NCBI GenBank assembly: GCA_024449915.1
Contig: JAMZAV010002183.1
Span: forward strand, 1 to 64,000
Source of the DNA: Sweltsa coloradensis
Lineage: Eukaryota; Arthropoda; Insecta; Plecoptera; Chloroperlidae
Reading direction: 5' to 3'
DNA: 64,000 bases
How positions within the stretch are numbered: the first letter of the stretch is position 1; each line of letters opens with the position of its first letter. The notes under the pieces are model-generated. The model was not told the origin of the DNA. It did no database searches and saw only the letters and a list, made by a program, of their open reading frames with translations. This document shows, piece after piece, positions 47,376 through 58,906 of this stretch. A program made the position numbers and the translations under genes.

Positions 47376-47541
47376 GAGTGGCCACAGATCTGTACGCGTC
47401 CGCACTTGGCCCGACACCCCTGGTGCACCCTGCCCTGAAGACACAGCCCGCACGTTCCCTGACAGCGGTGGCCACACTGGAGCTCGGCGTTGCAAGGTTC
47501 GCGACAATGTTTCAGCAGCAGCGGAGAGTTAGGGGCCAGGG
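47376..47541 (-). CDS. ZNFX1: ZNFX1 exon: NFX1-type zinc fingers
   Basis: 166 bp, acceptor GTCAG, donor GTGAGT, phase 1 in, phase 2 out. Encodes HCREPCNAELQCGHRCQGTC and GLCLQGRVHQGCRAKCGRV followed by CGHS: the repeating C-x-H/C-x3-C pattern of NFX1 fingers. Confidence 0.93.
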
Positions 47542-47631
47542 CTGACACACAAACAAACAAACAAATAATAATAATTTTAATTTTAATAATAATAATGTAT
47601 AATGCAACTACAATTCAGAGCTTAAAATGTA

Positions 47632-47710
47632 CCCGTCCTGATGGTTTAGTGGTTAAGACGCTCACCTGGAATGTGGGAGATCCGTGGTTCGATTCCCGGT
47701 TGGGGCGGAC
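47632..47710 (+). repeat. tRNA-derived SINE head
   Basis: Contains box A-like TGGTTTAGTGGTTAAGACG and box B GGTTCGATTCC. The anticodon stem CTCAC/GTGGG pairs around a loop reading GGA. The T stem has mismatches, so it is not a convincing functional tRNA. Flanking CTACAATTCAGA and TCTGAATTGTAG are inverted copies of each other. Confidence 0.65.
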
Positions 47711-47957
47711 TTTTTTAATTTCTGAATTGTAGTAAATAATAAACAACATCATATTAAGTACGGGACGATCCTTGCATGGGCTGTTGCATCGTGTCGATGA
47801 TGAGGCACTGGTCATATATAATATATTCATCATATTATTAGGGTACCCATTCAAATACAATTAAAATCAAGCTTTATTTGCCAACAATCAGATTTACAAG
47901 TTCTAACAATGTATAATAATTAGTAACACCAATAATTAAGGTAACTTTTTTTTTCAG

Positions 47958-48190
47958 ATTTATGCAGATTATGTAATGATGGAATACAGGACAGACGACA
48001 CCTGTTTAATGTTTATATGCGATAGAATAAAGAACGAAATGCTGAGGGCGTGGACAGTTCAGAGAGGGAGGCGTGTCTACTGGGCGGCAAGACAATTACA
48101 TAATTACAACATAAAATAAAATAATTATGATAAATAATTAAATATTTATGCGGGCACAGTAAAACAGCAAGCAGCAAGAAAAAGAAATGT
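47958..48190 (+). pseudogene. LINE 3' tail fragment (27001 family), decayed
   Basis: Reads a degenerate Cys/His tail (RLCNDGIQDRRH..) and a YWAARQ-like end. It is followed by the family's 3' UTR phrase ATGCGGGCA..AAGAAAAAGAAA. Confidence 0.65.
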
Positions 48191-48199
48191 ACAATGCCA

Positions 48200-49340
48200 G
48201 AAACCTTTAAAATCCTACCGGTACCTTCTCATATGGACAAAAAGCTGAGAGCAAGGGCAATAAACGTTTTTTCGTTCATTTCAAGAGATGTACTTATAGA
48301 TATATATATTTCCACAATAATGTACGTAAAATAATATATTTTTTGTAGGAAACCTGCCCAGGGTGCAATGCATATGCCCCTATTCAGAGGTCTAACTAGG
48401 TTTATTGGAATTAGGACAATTTGTCACACAATTATTATGAAGAAATGTCTGAGGGTGAGGGCTGTTCAAGAGGAAGCCAGACGGCGTGATTTGATGTTTG
48501 ACGCGTTCTTTGTCCTGCAGCCATAAGTCATTACATCCTAATACAACTTGACATACTTACCGGTAATAATGAAGGACATCTGTACGCCCCTATTATATCA
48601 GATTTTCAATATTTATCATATATCATTCAGAAAAGGCTTCGTTATTTGGGTGTTCGTTTCTTTGACAGATTCTAAATTCTAGAAAATTTAATTTAATTTT
48701 TGGTTTATTTTCTATAACCATTAAATGAAGAAGTGCTATGAAATTCCATCATAATAAATTTTTACATTCTTATACAAAATCACAAATAGATGTGGCTAAA
48801 ATTGGGTGATAAATTTAAAAGAGCGTAAAATGAGCATTCATCCTCTTAACGCTCGAGCCAACACTGTCAGTCCAGGATCATGTAGTTTAATGTTCAGTAT
48901 AATTAAAGCACTTATTAGTAGGGTTTACGTGGACATGAATATCAGCTTATATATGTAAAACCAGTGGTTAAAGCAGGGCGCCATGAGCCGGTATGCATAC
49001 CGTTACTAAAATTAGTGACGGAATGCCATATCGGGACTAATTTATGATAGATTGTATGAACATTGTCGAATTATGTTGAAAAATATAAAATAAGTAAAAT
49101 ATAGGCATACAATCCCAAATACTACCCCAATATTGGCAAACAAAAACAAACGTAGACCCGTATTAAAGTGATTTATTAGTGTTTCTGTCAACACACCCTA
49201 AAAAAAATTCCCCCCGGGGCAAAAATTCCCCCTGCTTTTCCGCTTCAATACTTTCTTCAGCATAAGTGCATACCGTAACTATTCCGAATCCACTTGAACC
49301 ACTGTGTAAAACTATCTAATGACTGTGAATAAATCAATAA
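48200..49340. other. Intronic AT-rich sequence of ZNFX1
   Basis: No exon-like frame, bounded repeat or RNA gene identified. Confidence 0.45.
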
Positions 49341-49360
49341 ACCAAGAAAGTGGGAATTAC

Positions 49361-49601
49361 CGAGGGCGGCAACTTTGCACTGCACTTGAAAGTTGTGACC
49401 GCACGCTGGCGCGACCGGGTTGTTGACGAGTTCCTCGCAGGTGTCGCTCTTAGAGCAGGTGACCTTGCACGGCCTGTTGCATCGGTGACCGCAGGACATG
49501 TTGCGTTGGCAGGGGCCGGGGCAGTGACGACGCTGGGGCACCACGCCGCATTCTATAGTCACCTCGTGGTTGCAGTCGCTGTCCGACACAGTCTTCTTCA
49601 C
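49361..49601 (-). CDS. ZNFX1: ZNFX1 exon: NFX1-type zinc fingers
   Basis: 241 bp, acceptor CTCAG, donor GTAATT, phase 0 in, phase 1 out. Encodes SDCNHEVTIECG, HCPGPCQRNMSCGHRCNRPC, KVTCSKSDTC and ACGHNFQVQCKVAAL. Two fingers of the C-x3-C-GH-x-C type are clear. The open frame is fully intact although it lies downstream of the in-frame TAG in the preceding exon. Confidence 0.94.
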
Positions 49602-49619
49602 CTGAGACGGAAGCAAAGA

Positions 49620-50470
49620 TTAAACATCCACATGTGGTACGGGAAGAATCGTAGAAGCTTAGCTTCTCTTTAAAGCAAAGCAATAACTTTATTGATTGAT
49701 TTAACAGTGTTAAAAAAACTGATAACAAAGGAAGAGAACTGAATAAAATCAAGTACATACATATTTTGGGCAACACAGGTGGGTAAAAAAGTGAATGAAA
49801 ATTTTAGTTATGTTAATTTTCTGTTCTATTCCAAGAAGTACCACACAAATTTCAAGAATTAAATTATTCTATTTTTTATCCTCAGAGAATGCTAAAACTT
49901 GTATGTTAATTTGACAGTAGTGAATTAAATGATTTTAAATCTTATTATTTATTATTTGATATAAAAAAATATAGTTTTGATATGGATAAGAATTTAATTA
50001 CATTTCATTTCTTTAACTTGTTTTCCCACGTAGTATTTTTCATCAGATAAAAATATAAATATTTTTGGATGATCAACACAAATTTAGAAATTGAATTAAG
50101 AGGGATTAAGAAGACACATTTGGCAGTTGGCAAATAGGTAGCTATTCGCTCAACCAGGAAGTATGCGACGTAATGAAACTTTGCAAAACTGTCAATAAAG
50201 CATTGGGCCTATGGTCGCGTAGCTTTTTAAAATTTTGTCTTTATCCATCAAGAAAAAAAATCACAAATATAGTTAATTTTTTACTTTTTTAACAAAACGC
50301 AAAATTGTGAAAACCATTTTTTTAAAAATATTTTCAAATATATTTTTAGAAAAATGAGATTATAGAGCCCTTTATTCCTACTTCCGTGACAATTGCCCAA
50401 AATTTCAAACAGCTAAGGTGCCAGTCAGCCGAGCTAACAACAATTTGCCTAAAACGCATGTCTTAAAAAT
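49620..50470. other. Intronic AT-rich sequence of ZNFX1
   Basis: No feature recognised between this exon and the Helitron-like copy. Confidence 0.45.
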
Positions 50471-50479
50471 GTGCCTTAA

Positions 50480-51032
50480 CTAGGAAAACGCTCAGTTGGA
50501 CGCGTTGTTGAGCGAGCACCAGCACGTGCAACATGACCAGAGTACAACATTCCCATAAGGCCCACCACACAGTGTAGGCCTAACTTGATATTGACATTGT
50601 ACACTATATTCCAACATCTTTGCATTGTACTAATTCACGTCATGCCTTCTAAAGTGTATCTTTGTATCTTCACTGCCTCTTTCATTTTTTAACATCATTT
50701 TTCGAATTATGATTACCAATAAGTCTTTAAGGTCTTGACTGATTTAGCTGTAAAATTGGAAAATAGGAGAGAATGTTGTACTTATTGACCCTGCAAAATT
50801 TCATAACGATCGGTACATTTTAATTTTTTTGTTTTATTTTTTATAACCAACGATCGGATTTTGTTCAAAAAATATACAGCAACCCGCCTAAAGGGTATGT
50901 ACATGTGTGCAAAATTTCAGGTCGACCAGAGAAATGGTGCGACCTGTACCGAAGCAGTAACAGAAAAAAAAAAAAAAAAAACAGACATTCGAGCCATAAG
51001 AGTCAAGTGGAGACGCTCGCTACGCTCGCTCA
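50480..51032 (-). mobile_element. Helitron-like element, family B, short copy next to a splice donor
   Basis: Minus-strand 5' TTGAGCGAGCGTAGCGAGC (51032), 3' GCGTTTTCCTAG (50480) followed by host T. Much of the interior seen in the 59.8-61.7 kb copies is deleted. The A-rich tract is at about 50967-50985. It starts only about 18 nt beyond the 5' splice site of the 51051-51311 exon. Confidence 0.75.
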
Positions 51033-51050
51033 AAAATGTTTGTATCTCAC

Positions 51051-51311
51051 CATGACTTTGCACTCTCCGCACGTCTGGAAACACAGCAGCCGGCAGGGGT
51101 GGCCGCACTGCATAGTCTTGACACAGCGCTGCTAACACTGGATGTCTAGCGGGTCCATGCTGCAGGGGACGGTGTACACGTGTTCGCACGTAGGGGCCTG
51201 CTTCTTAACCTTAACGCAACACTCGCCACACGCCTCGAAACACTTGCGCGCACACATGTGTTCCTGCGTGCAGCCAACGTTCTTCTTGGGGCACGCCTTT
51301 CTACACTCATA
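51051..51311 (-). CDS. ZNFX1: ZNFX1 exon: NFX1 fingers, with in-frame TAG
   Basis: 261 bp, acceptor TTGCAG, donor GTGAGA, phase 0 both sides. Encodes ECRKACPKKNVGCTQEHMC, ARKCFEACGECCVKV, then CSMDPLDIQC, a TAG codon at 51134-51132, and QRCVKTMQCGHPCRLLCFQ. Cys/His spacing continues normally across the stop and the following nine exons stay open. The stop is therefore either a recent nonsense allele, a sequence error, or recoded (UAG followed by CAG). Confidence 0.9.
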
Positions 51312-51354
51312 CTGCAACAACATGCAATCTTACTATTAATTTAATAACAAAAAA

Positions 51355-51356
51355 TA

Positions 51357-51392
<36 letters not shown>
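51355..51392. repeat. (AT)n microsatellite
   Basis: About 17 AT dinucleotides at the 3' side of the neighbouring LINE tail. Confidence 0.9.
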
Positions 51393-51469
51393 GACTCCTG
51401 TTTCCAACTTAAGTTAAGTCAGGGGTGGCTATAGCCACCAGTTTTCTAGGGCACTATGAGTTGTAAACA

Positions 51470-51918
51470 TCAGCTTGCCAGGCCTGTCATGTCCTCTTCA
51501 AGTTCACTCGCACTTCTTCCTACCAGCTCACGCCATCCACTTCTGTCTTCCCACAGTTTCCTTGCTTCGACTTCTTCCCACTTGTCACCTCTGTCCTCTA
51601 TACCATTTCTTATTTGATCTTTCCACTTCTCTCTTGGTCTACCGACTCGTCTTTTAACTTTGTTTCCACTTTCAAATTCTGTCCTTGGAATTCTTCCTTC
51701 TCCCATTTTTCTGACATGTCCATACCATCTCAACCTTTCTCTTCCAATTTTGAATAAAAGCTTCTCGACTCCAACTGTTGTCCTGTAATTTTGTCTAACT
51801 TTGATATCCCGGCTATGCTTCTTACGAACTTCATTTCAGCTGCTTGAATCCTACTTGTATCTCTGGTGTCCAGGTCACTGAAACATATGTAAGGATGGGT
51901 AGATAGTATACCTTGTAC
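51470..51918 (-). pseudogene. RTE-like LINE ORF2 tail
   Basis: Minus strand reads DLDTRDTSRIQAAEMKFVRS, then after a shift MRWYGHVRKM, RRVGRPREKWKDQI and WREDRSGWRELVG-like motifs. It is truncated at its 5' side by the Helitron-like insertion at 51919. Same orientation as ZNFX1. Confidence 0.82.
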
Positions 51919-52626
51919 AACTAGGAAAACGCTTAAGTCCCGCCGCGTTGTTGGATGAGCGTAATTGGTGCATTGAGCTGCCATGTGTTATGCGGATTTT
52001 CTGTTGTTCTGTGAAAAAATCATAAATCAATTTTTTTAAATTTAATTAAATTATTATTATTTTTTTTTTAAATTAATCGTAATTGTTAAACAAATCGTAA
52101 AATTGCGATTTTATAGTAATTCATAAAATTAAGGTTCTGCGAAAAAATCATTACAATCGGATAAAGCATGTAGGTGTTATAAGTCAAAGAATTGTTTAAA
52201 AAAAGAAAAAACCTGTAAAATTTTGATTTTTATGATAAATATTTTTTCAATTGCGCTCAAATTTCACAAGAATATCTTAATTCATAAAATAAAGGTTCTG
52301 TGCAAAAATCATTAAAATCGGATAAAGCATGTAGGTGTTATAAGTCGAAGAAAATTTTTTAAAAATAAAAAAAAATCGTAAAATTGCGATTTTCATGAGA
52401 AAAAAAATCCCGATTGCGCTCAAAAACGAGGCAGTTCTTAAGTTCAGAGATTTCGAAGGCCTCCATAAAATTTCATAGCACTCGGAGTATCCGTTTAGCC
52501 GGAATCGTGTGGACAAACAAACAAAAATACAAAAGAAAGAAAAAAAGAAAAGAAAAAAAACATTCCGGATTTTTTTCTCCAGTGTAGTAGAATGGAATCT
52601 TCGCTTCGCTCGCTACGCTCATCCAA
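51919..52626 (-). mobile_element. Helitron-like element, family A, copy 5
   Basis: Minus-strand TTGGATGAGCGTAGCGAGC (52626) to GCGTTTTCCTAG (51919), host T following. It has two interior repeats and an A-rich tract. It abuts the RTE-like LINE tail. Confidence 0.78.
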
Positions 52627-52728
52627 TAACAGCTTGCATTAATTAGGGAAATCCTCGTTCCAAAGTATAATAATAAATAATAGTTAGTAATTAATAATTA
52701 ATAAATGTTGTTGCTTAAGGCTATTCGA

Positions 52729-53312
52729 CCGCGTTTGCTATGCTACCAAGTCAAAACATAGTTAATGGCTTTCAAACCTGGCTATTTTAGAAAGTCAAAA
52801 ATATTTTTTTCAAATTTTTCTGATCCGGTACACGGCCAATAAAGCCATCTCAAAATAATTTCAAACTTCAATTCGCCAAGGCACATCATTCAACGTAGGG
52901 TGTTGTGTTTTTGCGACATTAATTTTCAACTGGTTTTCTGTAGGCTGACTGAGAGAAAAAATATTTTTTTTAACAATTGTCTTTCCTGCGAATTTTTTTG
53001 TTTGGCGGTACAAATCGGTAAAAAATACCGCCAAACGAAAAAATTCGCAGGAAAGGCAATTGTTAAAATAAATCTGTTTTCACTCAGAGAAAAAACAGTT
53101 GAAAATTAATGTCACAAAAGCACAACACCCTACGTTGAATGGTGTGCCTTGGCGAATTGAAGTTCGAAATTATTTTGAGGTGGCTATATTGGCCGTGTAC
53201 CGGTTCAGAAAAATTTGAAAAAAATATTTTTGATTTTCTAAAATAGCCAGGTTTCAAAGCCATTCACTATATTTTGACTTGGTAGCATATTTTGGAAAAT
53301 AGAAAAACGCGG
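52729..53312. mobile_element. 584-bp foldback element, ~280-bp inverted arms
   Basis: The two halves (52729-53010 and about 53026-53312) are inverted copies with scattered mismatches, meeting at GGCGGTA/TACCGCC. The ends are CCGCGTTT/AAACGCGG-like. The arm alone occurs at 1789-2115. No ORF. Intron of ZNFX1. Confidence 0.8.
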
Positions 53313-53319
53313 AAGAATG

Positions 53320-54560
53320 ACGACTCTCAATTTGAATATTTTCCTCCCGATACACCAGTTCAGCAAAGCCAGTAGCCCACTCCTGGTGATCCCAGCTGCA
53401 ACAGAATCAAGGATGTGTGCCGCATCTTGATCCCCATTCTCTTTAGATGCTGATGATGTGACACAGTACATCCTATCCTAAGTTCATCCGGGATAATTTT
53501 CAGCTTGAATATTATTTGTTAAAAGGGTTCAACAATTTTTTACAACCATGGCAATGAGTATCTCTAACATTAATAATGAGGATAGTGGTGCAAACTCACA
53601 AGTCTTATGACTCGTGTATGCACCAAAATGTAAAAACTAAATGATCATGCAATACGCTTAAAACCTATTTTATATACCATCCATTGTTACATCGTGATAT
53701 GTGCAATGCATTGTAATTTACATTAAAGGGGCTAAAAACCCCAATTTTTTTTTTTTATCACGTGATCTATAGCACAATACTACACTTAAATGACAGTTTA
53801 AAAAATTATATCTTGTAACTGTGATTTAACACGATTTTTTAAATTTTTTGATCCAGAAATTGTCGAAAATTGGTGTTTTGGAAAATTTCCTAAATCGGCT
53901 TTAACCTGCTTCTTTTTTGGTCCACATAGATACTAGAGCATAGTACCAATCTGAAATGCCCCTTTATAACATCGTGTCTTGAAACTGTGCCCAAATATAC
54001 CCTCAAACACGCAAAAATATGCATTCCAAAATCACACCCCATCTTGGTAATCAGCATATTTTGACCGAACTACTTGCCCAAATTACAAAACAAAATATAA
54101 AGAATTTACAGAAAAGGCTGTCGAGTACGTCAATAATGGCCAATATTTTTTTGGATCAAAATCTTCCAAGGTCACGGGGCATAAAGATCGTCCCCATGTT
54201 ATTTCTTATGGGAGATTTTTGCCTATGGAACCTAGCTCGAAAAATGTCATGTTTGACAATTTTTTGGGAGGTCATGGTGGCCCCAATAATTTTTCTGTTA
54301 ATTGCTAAATTCATTACTAGTTAGCCTGAATGAAATATATTTTTTAAGCTTAGCAGTTAAATACCCCTTTAATATGTATAATGCTTATAAATACTGAATA
54401 CTGAAAAATCAACCATGTCCATATGGAATTTTGCGTATGATTATATTGATCGATGGTTCAAGCAAAGGGGCTACATTATAAATTGAATACAAATATTGGT
54501 GATGGATTAGATAAAAAGCAACAAAGTCAAGTACGGGTAAGCACGCAGGCACTCGCACAC
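53320..54560. other. Intronic sequence of ZNFX1 without recognised feature
   Basis: A 101-codon plus-strand frame at 54019-54324 lacks domains or splice context and is probably fortuitous. An (AC)n tract lies at about 54555-54571, beside the exon donor. Confidence 0.4.
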
Positions 54561-54578
54561 ACACACACACGCACGTAC

Positions 54579-54737
54579 CGTATCGTGGTTGGGGTCGTCG
54601 CGAACATGGCACAACCGAGCGCAAGAGTGGCCGCAATCCAGTCGTATGTCGCAAGGGAAAGGACACTCGCAAGACTCCAGCTCACGGTGGCAAGGCTTCT
54701 CGAAGATGTGGCCACAGTCGGGGGCGGTGATCGTCAC
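54579..54737 (-). CDS. ZNFX1: ZNFX1 exon: NFX1-type zinc fingers
   Basis: 159 bp, acceptor TGTAG, donor GTACGT, phase 0 both sides. Encodes APDCGHIFEKPCHREL, ESCECPFPC and LDCGHSCARLCH. Exon length divides by 3. A hAT element ends only about 40 bp upstream of its acceptor. Confidence 0.94.
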
Positions 54738-54769
54738 CTACACAGACAACCACATAGGGATTTGTTTAT

Positions 54770-55894
54770 TTGCTTTTTAGGGCTGTGCGAGACTCGAAAT
54801 TTCGAGCCGAGATCGAGCACGTCAACATTCTCGCTCGCTCGCTCGTGTGATTTTTTTGATGCTCGAAAATTCGAGTCTCGAAATGACTCTAGAATTGTAC
54901 GAGAACGAACGAAAATACGGCCTCGGCGGCGTAATATTCCATATTATGACGCGCTCTGCAACATTCTTCACGTCGACAGCGAACAGCTGACTGGTAATGG
55001 GCATTGCGCAGGCGCAGGCCACTCGATGCTCTCGCTTTGACGCCGTGCCCGTGCGCACCGACACTGCGCATGTCTCCAAAGAACTCGGATAAAGACATGC
55101 CAACCTCTTCTGTGGTCTAATATCGATATGTCGCAGACATGCGTTCGACTTTAAATCGACTATCGACTTTTACGAATTACGACGTACGTCACAAGGCTGC
55201 AAGTTGTTTAGCGTCTGTCATTCCGTAAACGACTGAATCAATTTGAAATGTATATATTATGCGACGGACCTATGTTTTTTTACTTTCCGTATTATTTGAA
55301 GAAAATAGTGTATCCAATATGTGTTTTAATACAATTTGCAGGTAAAGCGCAATTGAAATACGAGGTGAAATGAACATAGTTATGACTGCCTTAACCCTAC
55401 TTATTGTGTAATGGCCCACATCAACTTAGAGCATTAATTCAATGCACAAGGATGTGAGCTGAACTACTGCTGGCCTAGGCCTAGCTAGCCCTACAAGGCT
55501 AGGCCTAGAGGCCCCCTGCAACTTACCTTAAAGGCTTCTAAAGCCTAGCTAGGCCCACCCTATTCCTAGGGCCAAAATATAGAAAGAACACAATTGTTAA
55601 TAGTAGAGGCAATTTAGAAATGAGCCTAGGCCTAGGCTAGCTTAGCCTAAGCAGTAAGCCTATGATTAAAATGATTTTAGATTAATGTTTTATCAATTGG
55701 CAGGCCCAACACTGTAATAACATATTGAAAATTTTGTGTTTATAACATCGTGACAAAATGTATACCAGCATTTGTGGTAAATTAAATTTTGGTCTGCTCG
55801 CTCGAATCTCGCTCGAAAATCAAGCAAAAGACCAAATACTCGCTCGATCTCGCTCGACTAAAAAAATCCCTGCTCGCACAGCCCTATTGCTTTT
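54770..55894. mobile_element. 1.1-kb hAT element with perfect 8-bp target duplication
   Basis: TTGCTTTT at 54770-54777 and 55887-55894 flanks inverted ends TAGGGCTGTGCGAG. Subterminal CTCGCTCG-type motifs recur at both sides. The interior includes a CpG-rich patch near 54950-55070 and no readable transposase. Confidence 0.85.
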
Positions 55895-56660
55895 ATTAGA
55901 ATCCGAGACGAGCACTGCGAGTCAACTGACTTGACAATACATGTACTTAGTACATTTTTCCTGCAGTCATGAACAGCTTACTTAATCTATTCTGTAGATG
56001 TATTCAATGTTTTTTAGTATTAATCTTTCCATTACCCAACTTATATTTACACTTTTTACACTTGCTCACACAATCAATATCATACACTCAAACATACATT
56101 CATTTATGTTTATATTACTTTTAAAGTCATCTTTATGTTATTAACCTACTTTGTATGATACTGGGCATTGTTTTAAATAATTGTTTTGTTAATGGTTTAC
56201 TGCACTTGTGGGACATTATGTCCTGTTTATAATGTGGCCACAAAATAATCATAAAATACCGTGTTTACTTCATTATAGCGCACTCCCACTTTGACCAGTA
56301 TTCTAGGTCTCTAGATTAAGAAATGTTTACTTACATACATCTGTGTATGTCTCTCTAAGCCGAAGCGCCATCTTTCATATAATTATAGCCAATTACATTT
56401 GAATACTCCCATGCACAGGACTACGACTCTAGGTGGGTATTCTTTCTTCTTTTTGTTCCGTACTCAAAATGAAGAGGAATAAAAGTATTTACTATCTATC
56501 ATAAAATAAAACTAAAAAATTGCTCCCACTTATATTTACTTTGGTAGATATTTGAAATTTTAAAATAAATTACTTTACTGAAATATACCCGAGGCCTATA
56601 TTTGCTTATAAACAGTAATAATAAATCAATACTACACGAAATGGTGGTTAAAGTGCTCTT
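55895..56660. other. Intronic AT-rich sequence of ZNFX1
   Basis: Nothing recognised before the next exon. Confidence 0.45.
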
Positions 56661-56668
56661 TGACTCAC

Positions 56669-56825
56669 GTTCTCCCAGCACTTGTACGTGATGTGGTCCA
56701 CGCAGCAGGCCAGCTGCTTCGAGTGTTCGCACGGCAGCTGTCGCTCCACCAGCGTCATACAGTCTCCGCAATCTGCGCCGCACGGCTTGGGGCAGGGGTG
56801 CTGCAGGCCACACCTGGGAGGGGTC
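56669..56825 (-). CDS. ZNFX1: ZNFX1 exon: NFX1-type zinc fingers
   Basis: 157 bp; acceptor is a long C-run then CAG, donor GTGAGT. Phase 2 in, phase 0 out. Encodes RCGLQHPCPKPCGADCGDC, LPCEHSKQLACCVDH and YKCWEN. The finger order agrees with the preceding exon at 57585. Confidence 0.93.
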
Positions 56826-57584
56826 CTGGGGGGGGGGGTCACACAAACAGTATTTCAGTATTCTCTATTAGCATAATTTGGGATGTAAACTGGAAATATT
56901 TCCGGAAAATTATTTCCAAAAAAAATCCAGAAATGCTTTTCCTTTTTTTTTTTTTTGAAGGCAGTGCACTCTTTATCTTGGGGGTATTTAGCTCGAAATA
57001 TTGGTAGATTATTGCAAAATTTGTTAATAATAAAATAACATAAAATTTCTGCCCTTTCATAGACATTCTTCAAAAATATTTTAAATCTAGTTGTAGCTTT
57101 GTACCTGAGGGGCTAAGGCTATCCCATATTATCTGCCAATCCTTCAAAGTGAGGTTTGTTTACCCTTTAGACAGCCCTGGAACCTAAAGTTACCATTCAA
57201 TTTTTTCCCCAGAAATATTTCTGGAAATTTTATATCACTAGGAAAATCTATACAATGTTATTTACAATTAGAATGAATGGTAGTTTTTGTTAACGTTTTG
57301 AATAGGAAATCAAATGTTACTATATATTCACATTTGGTGCACACATAAGTCAGAAAACTTGCGCATGTGCACCTGATGCTAAAGTTTGCCTTTAACTAAG
57401 AACTAATTTAATTATATAAAGGCTTAATAATATACCTACTTAAAAGATTTCAATACTAAATTCATATAATATTTTAGTTATAGAAAAATAGGATTGGATA
57501 GCATTCCGTCCCTTGTATAGTGTTATAAATATAGCATTAGTGTTGAGTACAGTGAGAGAGAACACTGCATGTCCAAGTACCAAC

Positions 57585-57709
57585 CTTGTGCACGGCTCGC
57601 GACAGTCGTACAGCTTGTGCTCTCGGTCCGCAGCGTGACACACGCGTATGCACACGTGGCCGCACTCCATGGTGGTAGCACACGGGAGACGGCAGCCACC
57701 CTCCGGTAC
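57585..57709 (-). CDS. ZNFX1: ZNFX1 exon: first NFX1-type zinc finger seen
   Basis: 125 bp, acceptor GCTAG, donor GTTGGT. Encodes VPEGGCRLPCATTMECGHVC and IRVCHAADREHKLYDCREPC. It is the first Cys-rich finger after the helicase core, as in the family. Confidence 0.93.
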
Positions 57710-57799
57710 CTAGCCAGTAACAGACATATTTACTTATCTCCAACAGCTAAACAATTAAAAATACACTTTCTTCACAATTTAAAACAATACAAATACATG

Positions 57800-58740
57800 A
57801 CTATTGAATTATAAAACTAAAATTATATACGGTAATAAATGCAATAAGAAGAACTGGAATAACACAAGTGTATATATATATTTTTTTTTACTGAAAAAAC
57901 AATATGAATGAAAACAACTAAGGTTGAATGAAAAAATGACAAAACTAGCCAAAAGGCGATAAGAGTGATTAATAACTTTATAAGTCAAAAACTTAAAAAA
58001 ATATAAAATCAATAAGCTTTAATCTTATAATCAAACCCAGAATAGCAAGTGGTGTAGGCTACGAATGCCCAAAATTTCAGATCAAGTATATTGGGGCTGA
58101 CCCGATAGGCCTAAGTAAAAAAGGTACCTGATTTTCGGGTATCAAAACACATATTTTTGGGGTATGGCAGAGGCCACTTCCACCATAGTATTTTCATTTT
58201 TTTATACCGGTACGGTAATTAATTATATCGAATGTATAAAATGCGATTGAATGAAAATCTAGTCAATAGAAAAAATAATAATGAAAGACAGGTATTTTAA
58301 CAGCCTTATTTCCCCTACCCGAATGTAAAAACCTCTAACATTAATGGAAACTTTTCTGCTAAAGCCGTCTTTATGTTTTCACTAAGTCATCGTCAAACTT
58401 CATTAATTTTGCAACCATTTGATCGTAATACATAGAAAACTGGAAGCTACACGCATGGAAACCAGAATGTTATATTGACACATTTTTACCTTTAAAATTT
58501 TTAAATCCTTATTTTTTTTAGGGAATCCTAAGAAGTAGCACTGAACAGACTTTTCAGAGGGGAATGATCACTTGACATGATCAGAAATGTTTGAGGTGTG
58601 GTGGTGATTTTAAATGAATATTTTTCTGTTTCATTAAACTAAAAGCAATGTTGGTACGGCAAGACTTCTCTATTCCTATTATGCAAAGATTTATATACAG
58701 ATAAATGTAAACTATAAACAGGAAACCGTGTTATATAATC
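57800..58740. other. Intronic AT-rich sequence of ZNFX1
   Basis: No feature recognised. Confidence 0.45.
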
Positions 58741-58751
58741 ACAAACGTCAC

Positions 58752-58906
58752 CTTGTTAAAGTCGTCCGGGACGCGGACTTCTGTCAACTGTGCGGTGTGA
58801 ACCGGGCAGCAGAGGGTGAGGCAGTCTCCCACCGCCTTCTGAGCATCCAGCGCCTCCTTGATACGCGGCCACACGCTGCTGCTGTTTGTCAGGTTGTCCA
58901 TGTTGC
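58752..58906 (-). CDS. ZNFX1: ZNFX1 exon: end of helicase core
   Basis: 155 bp, acceptor TCTAG, donor GTGACG, phase 1 in, phase 0 out. Encodes NMDNLTNSSSVWPRIKEALD, then DCLTLCCPVHTAQLTEV. The GNMD.L...S..W..I motif closes the second RecA domain of UPF1-like helicases. Confidence 0.93.

Noticed and set aside
47632..47710. Functional tRNA gene with GGA anticodon
   Set aside because: The anticodon stem pairs, but the T stem has mismatches, a Ser-type long variable arm is missing, and the flanks look like a repeat.
54453..55040. 195-codon plus-strand open frame
   Set aside because: It is the antisense of a ZNFX1 zinc-finger exon continued into a hAT element, so it is a shadow frame.
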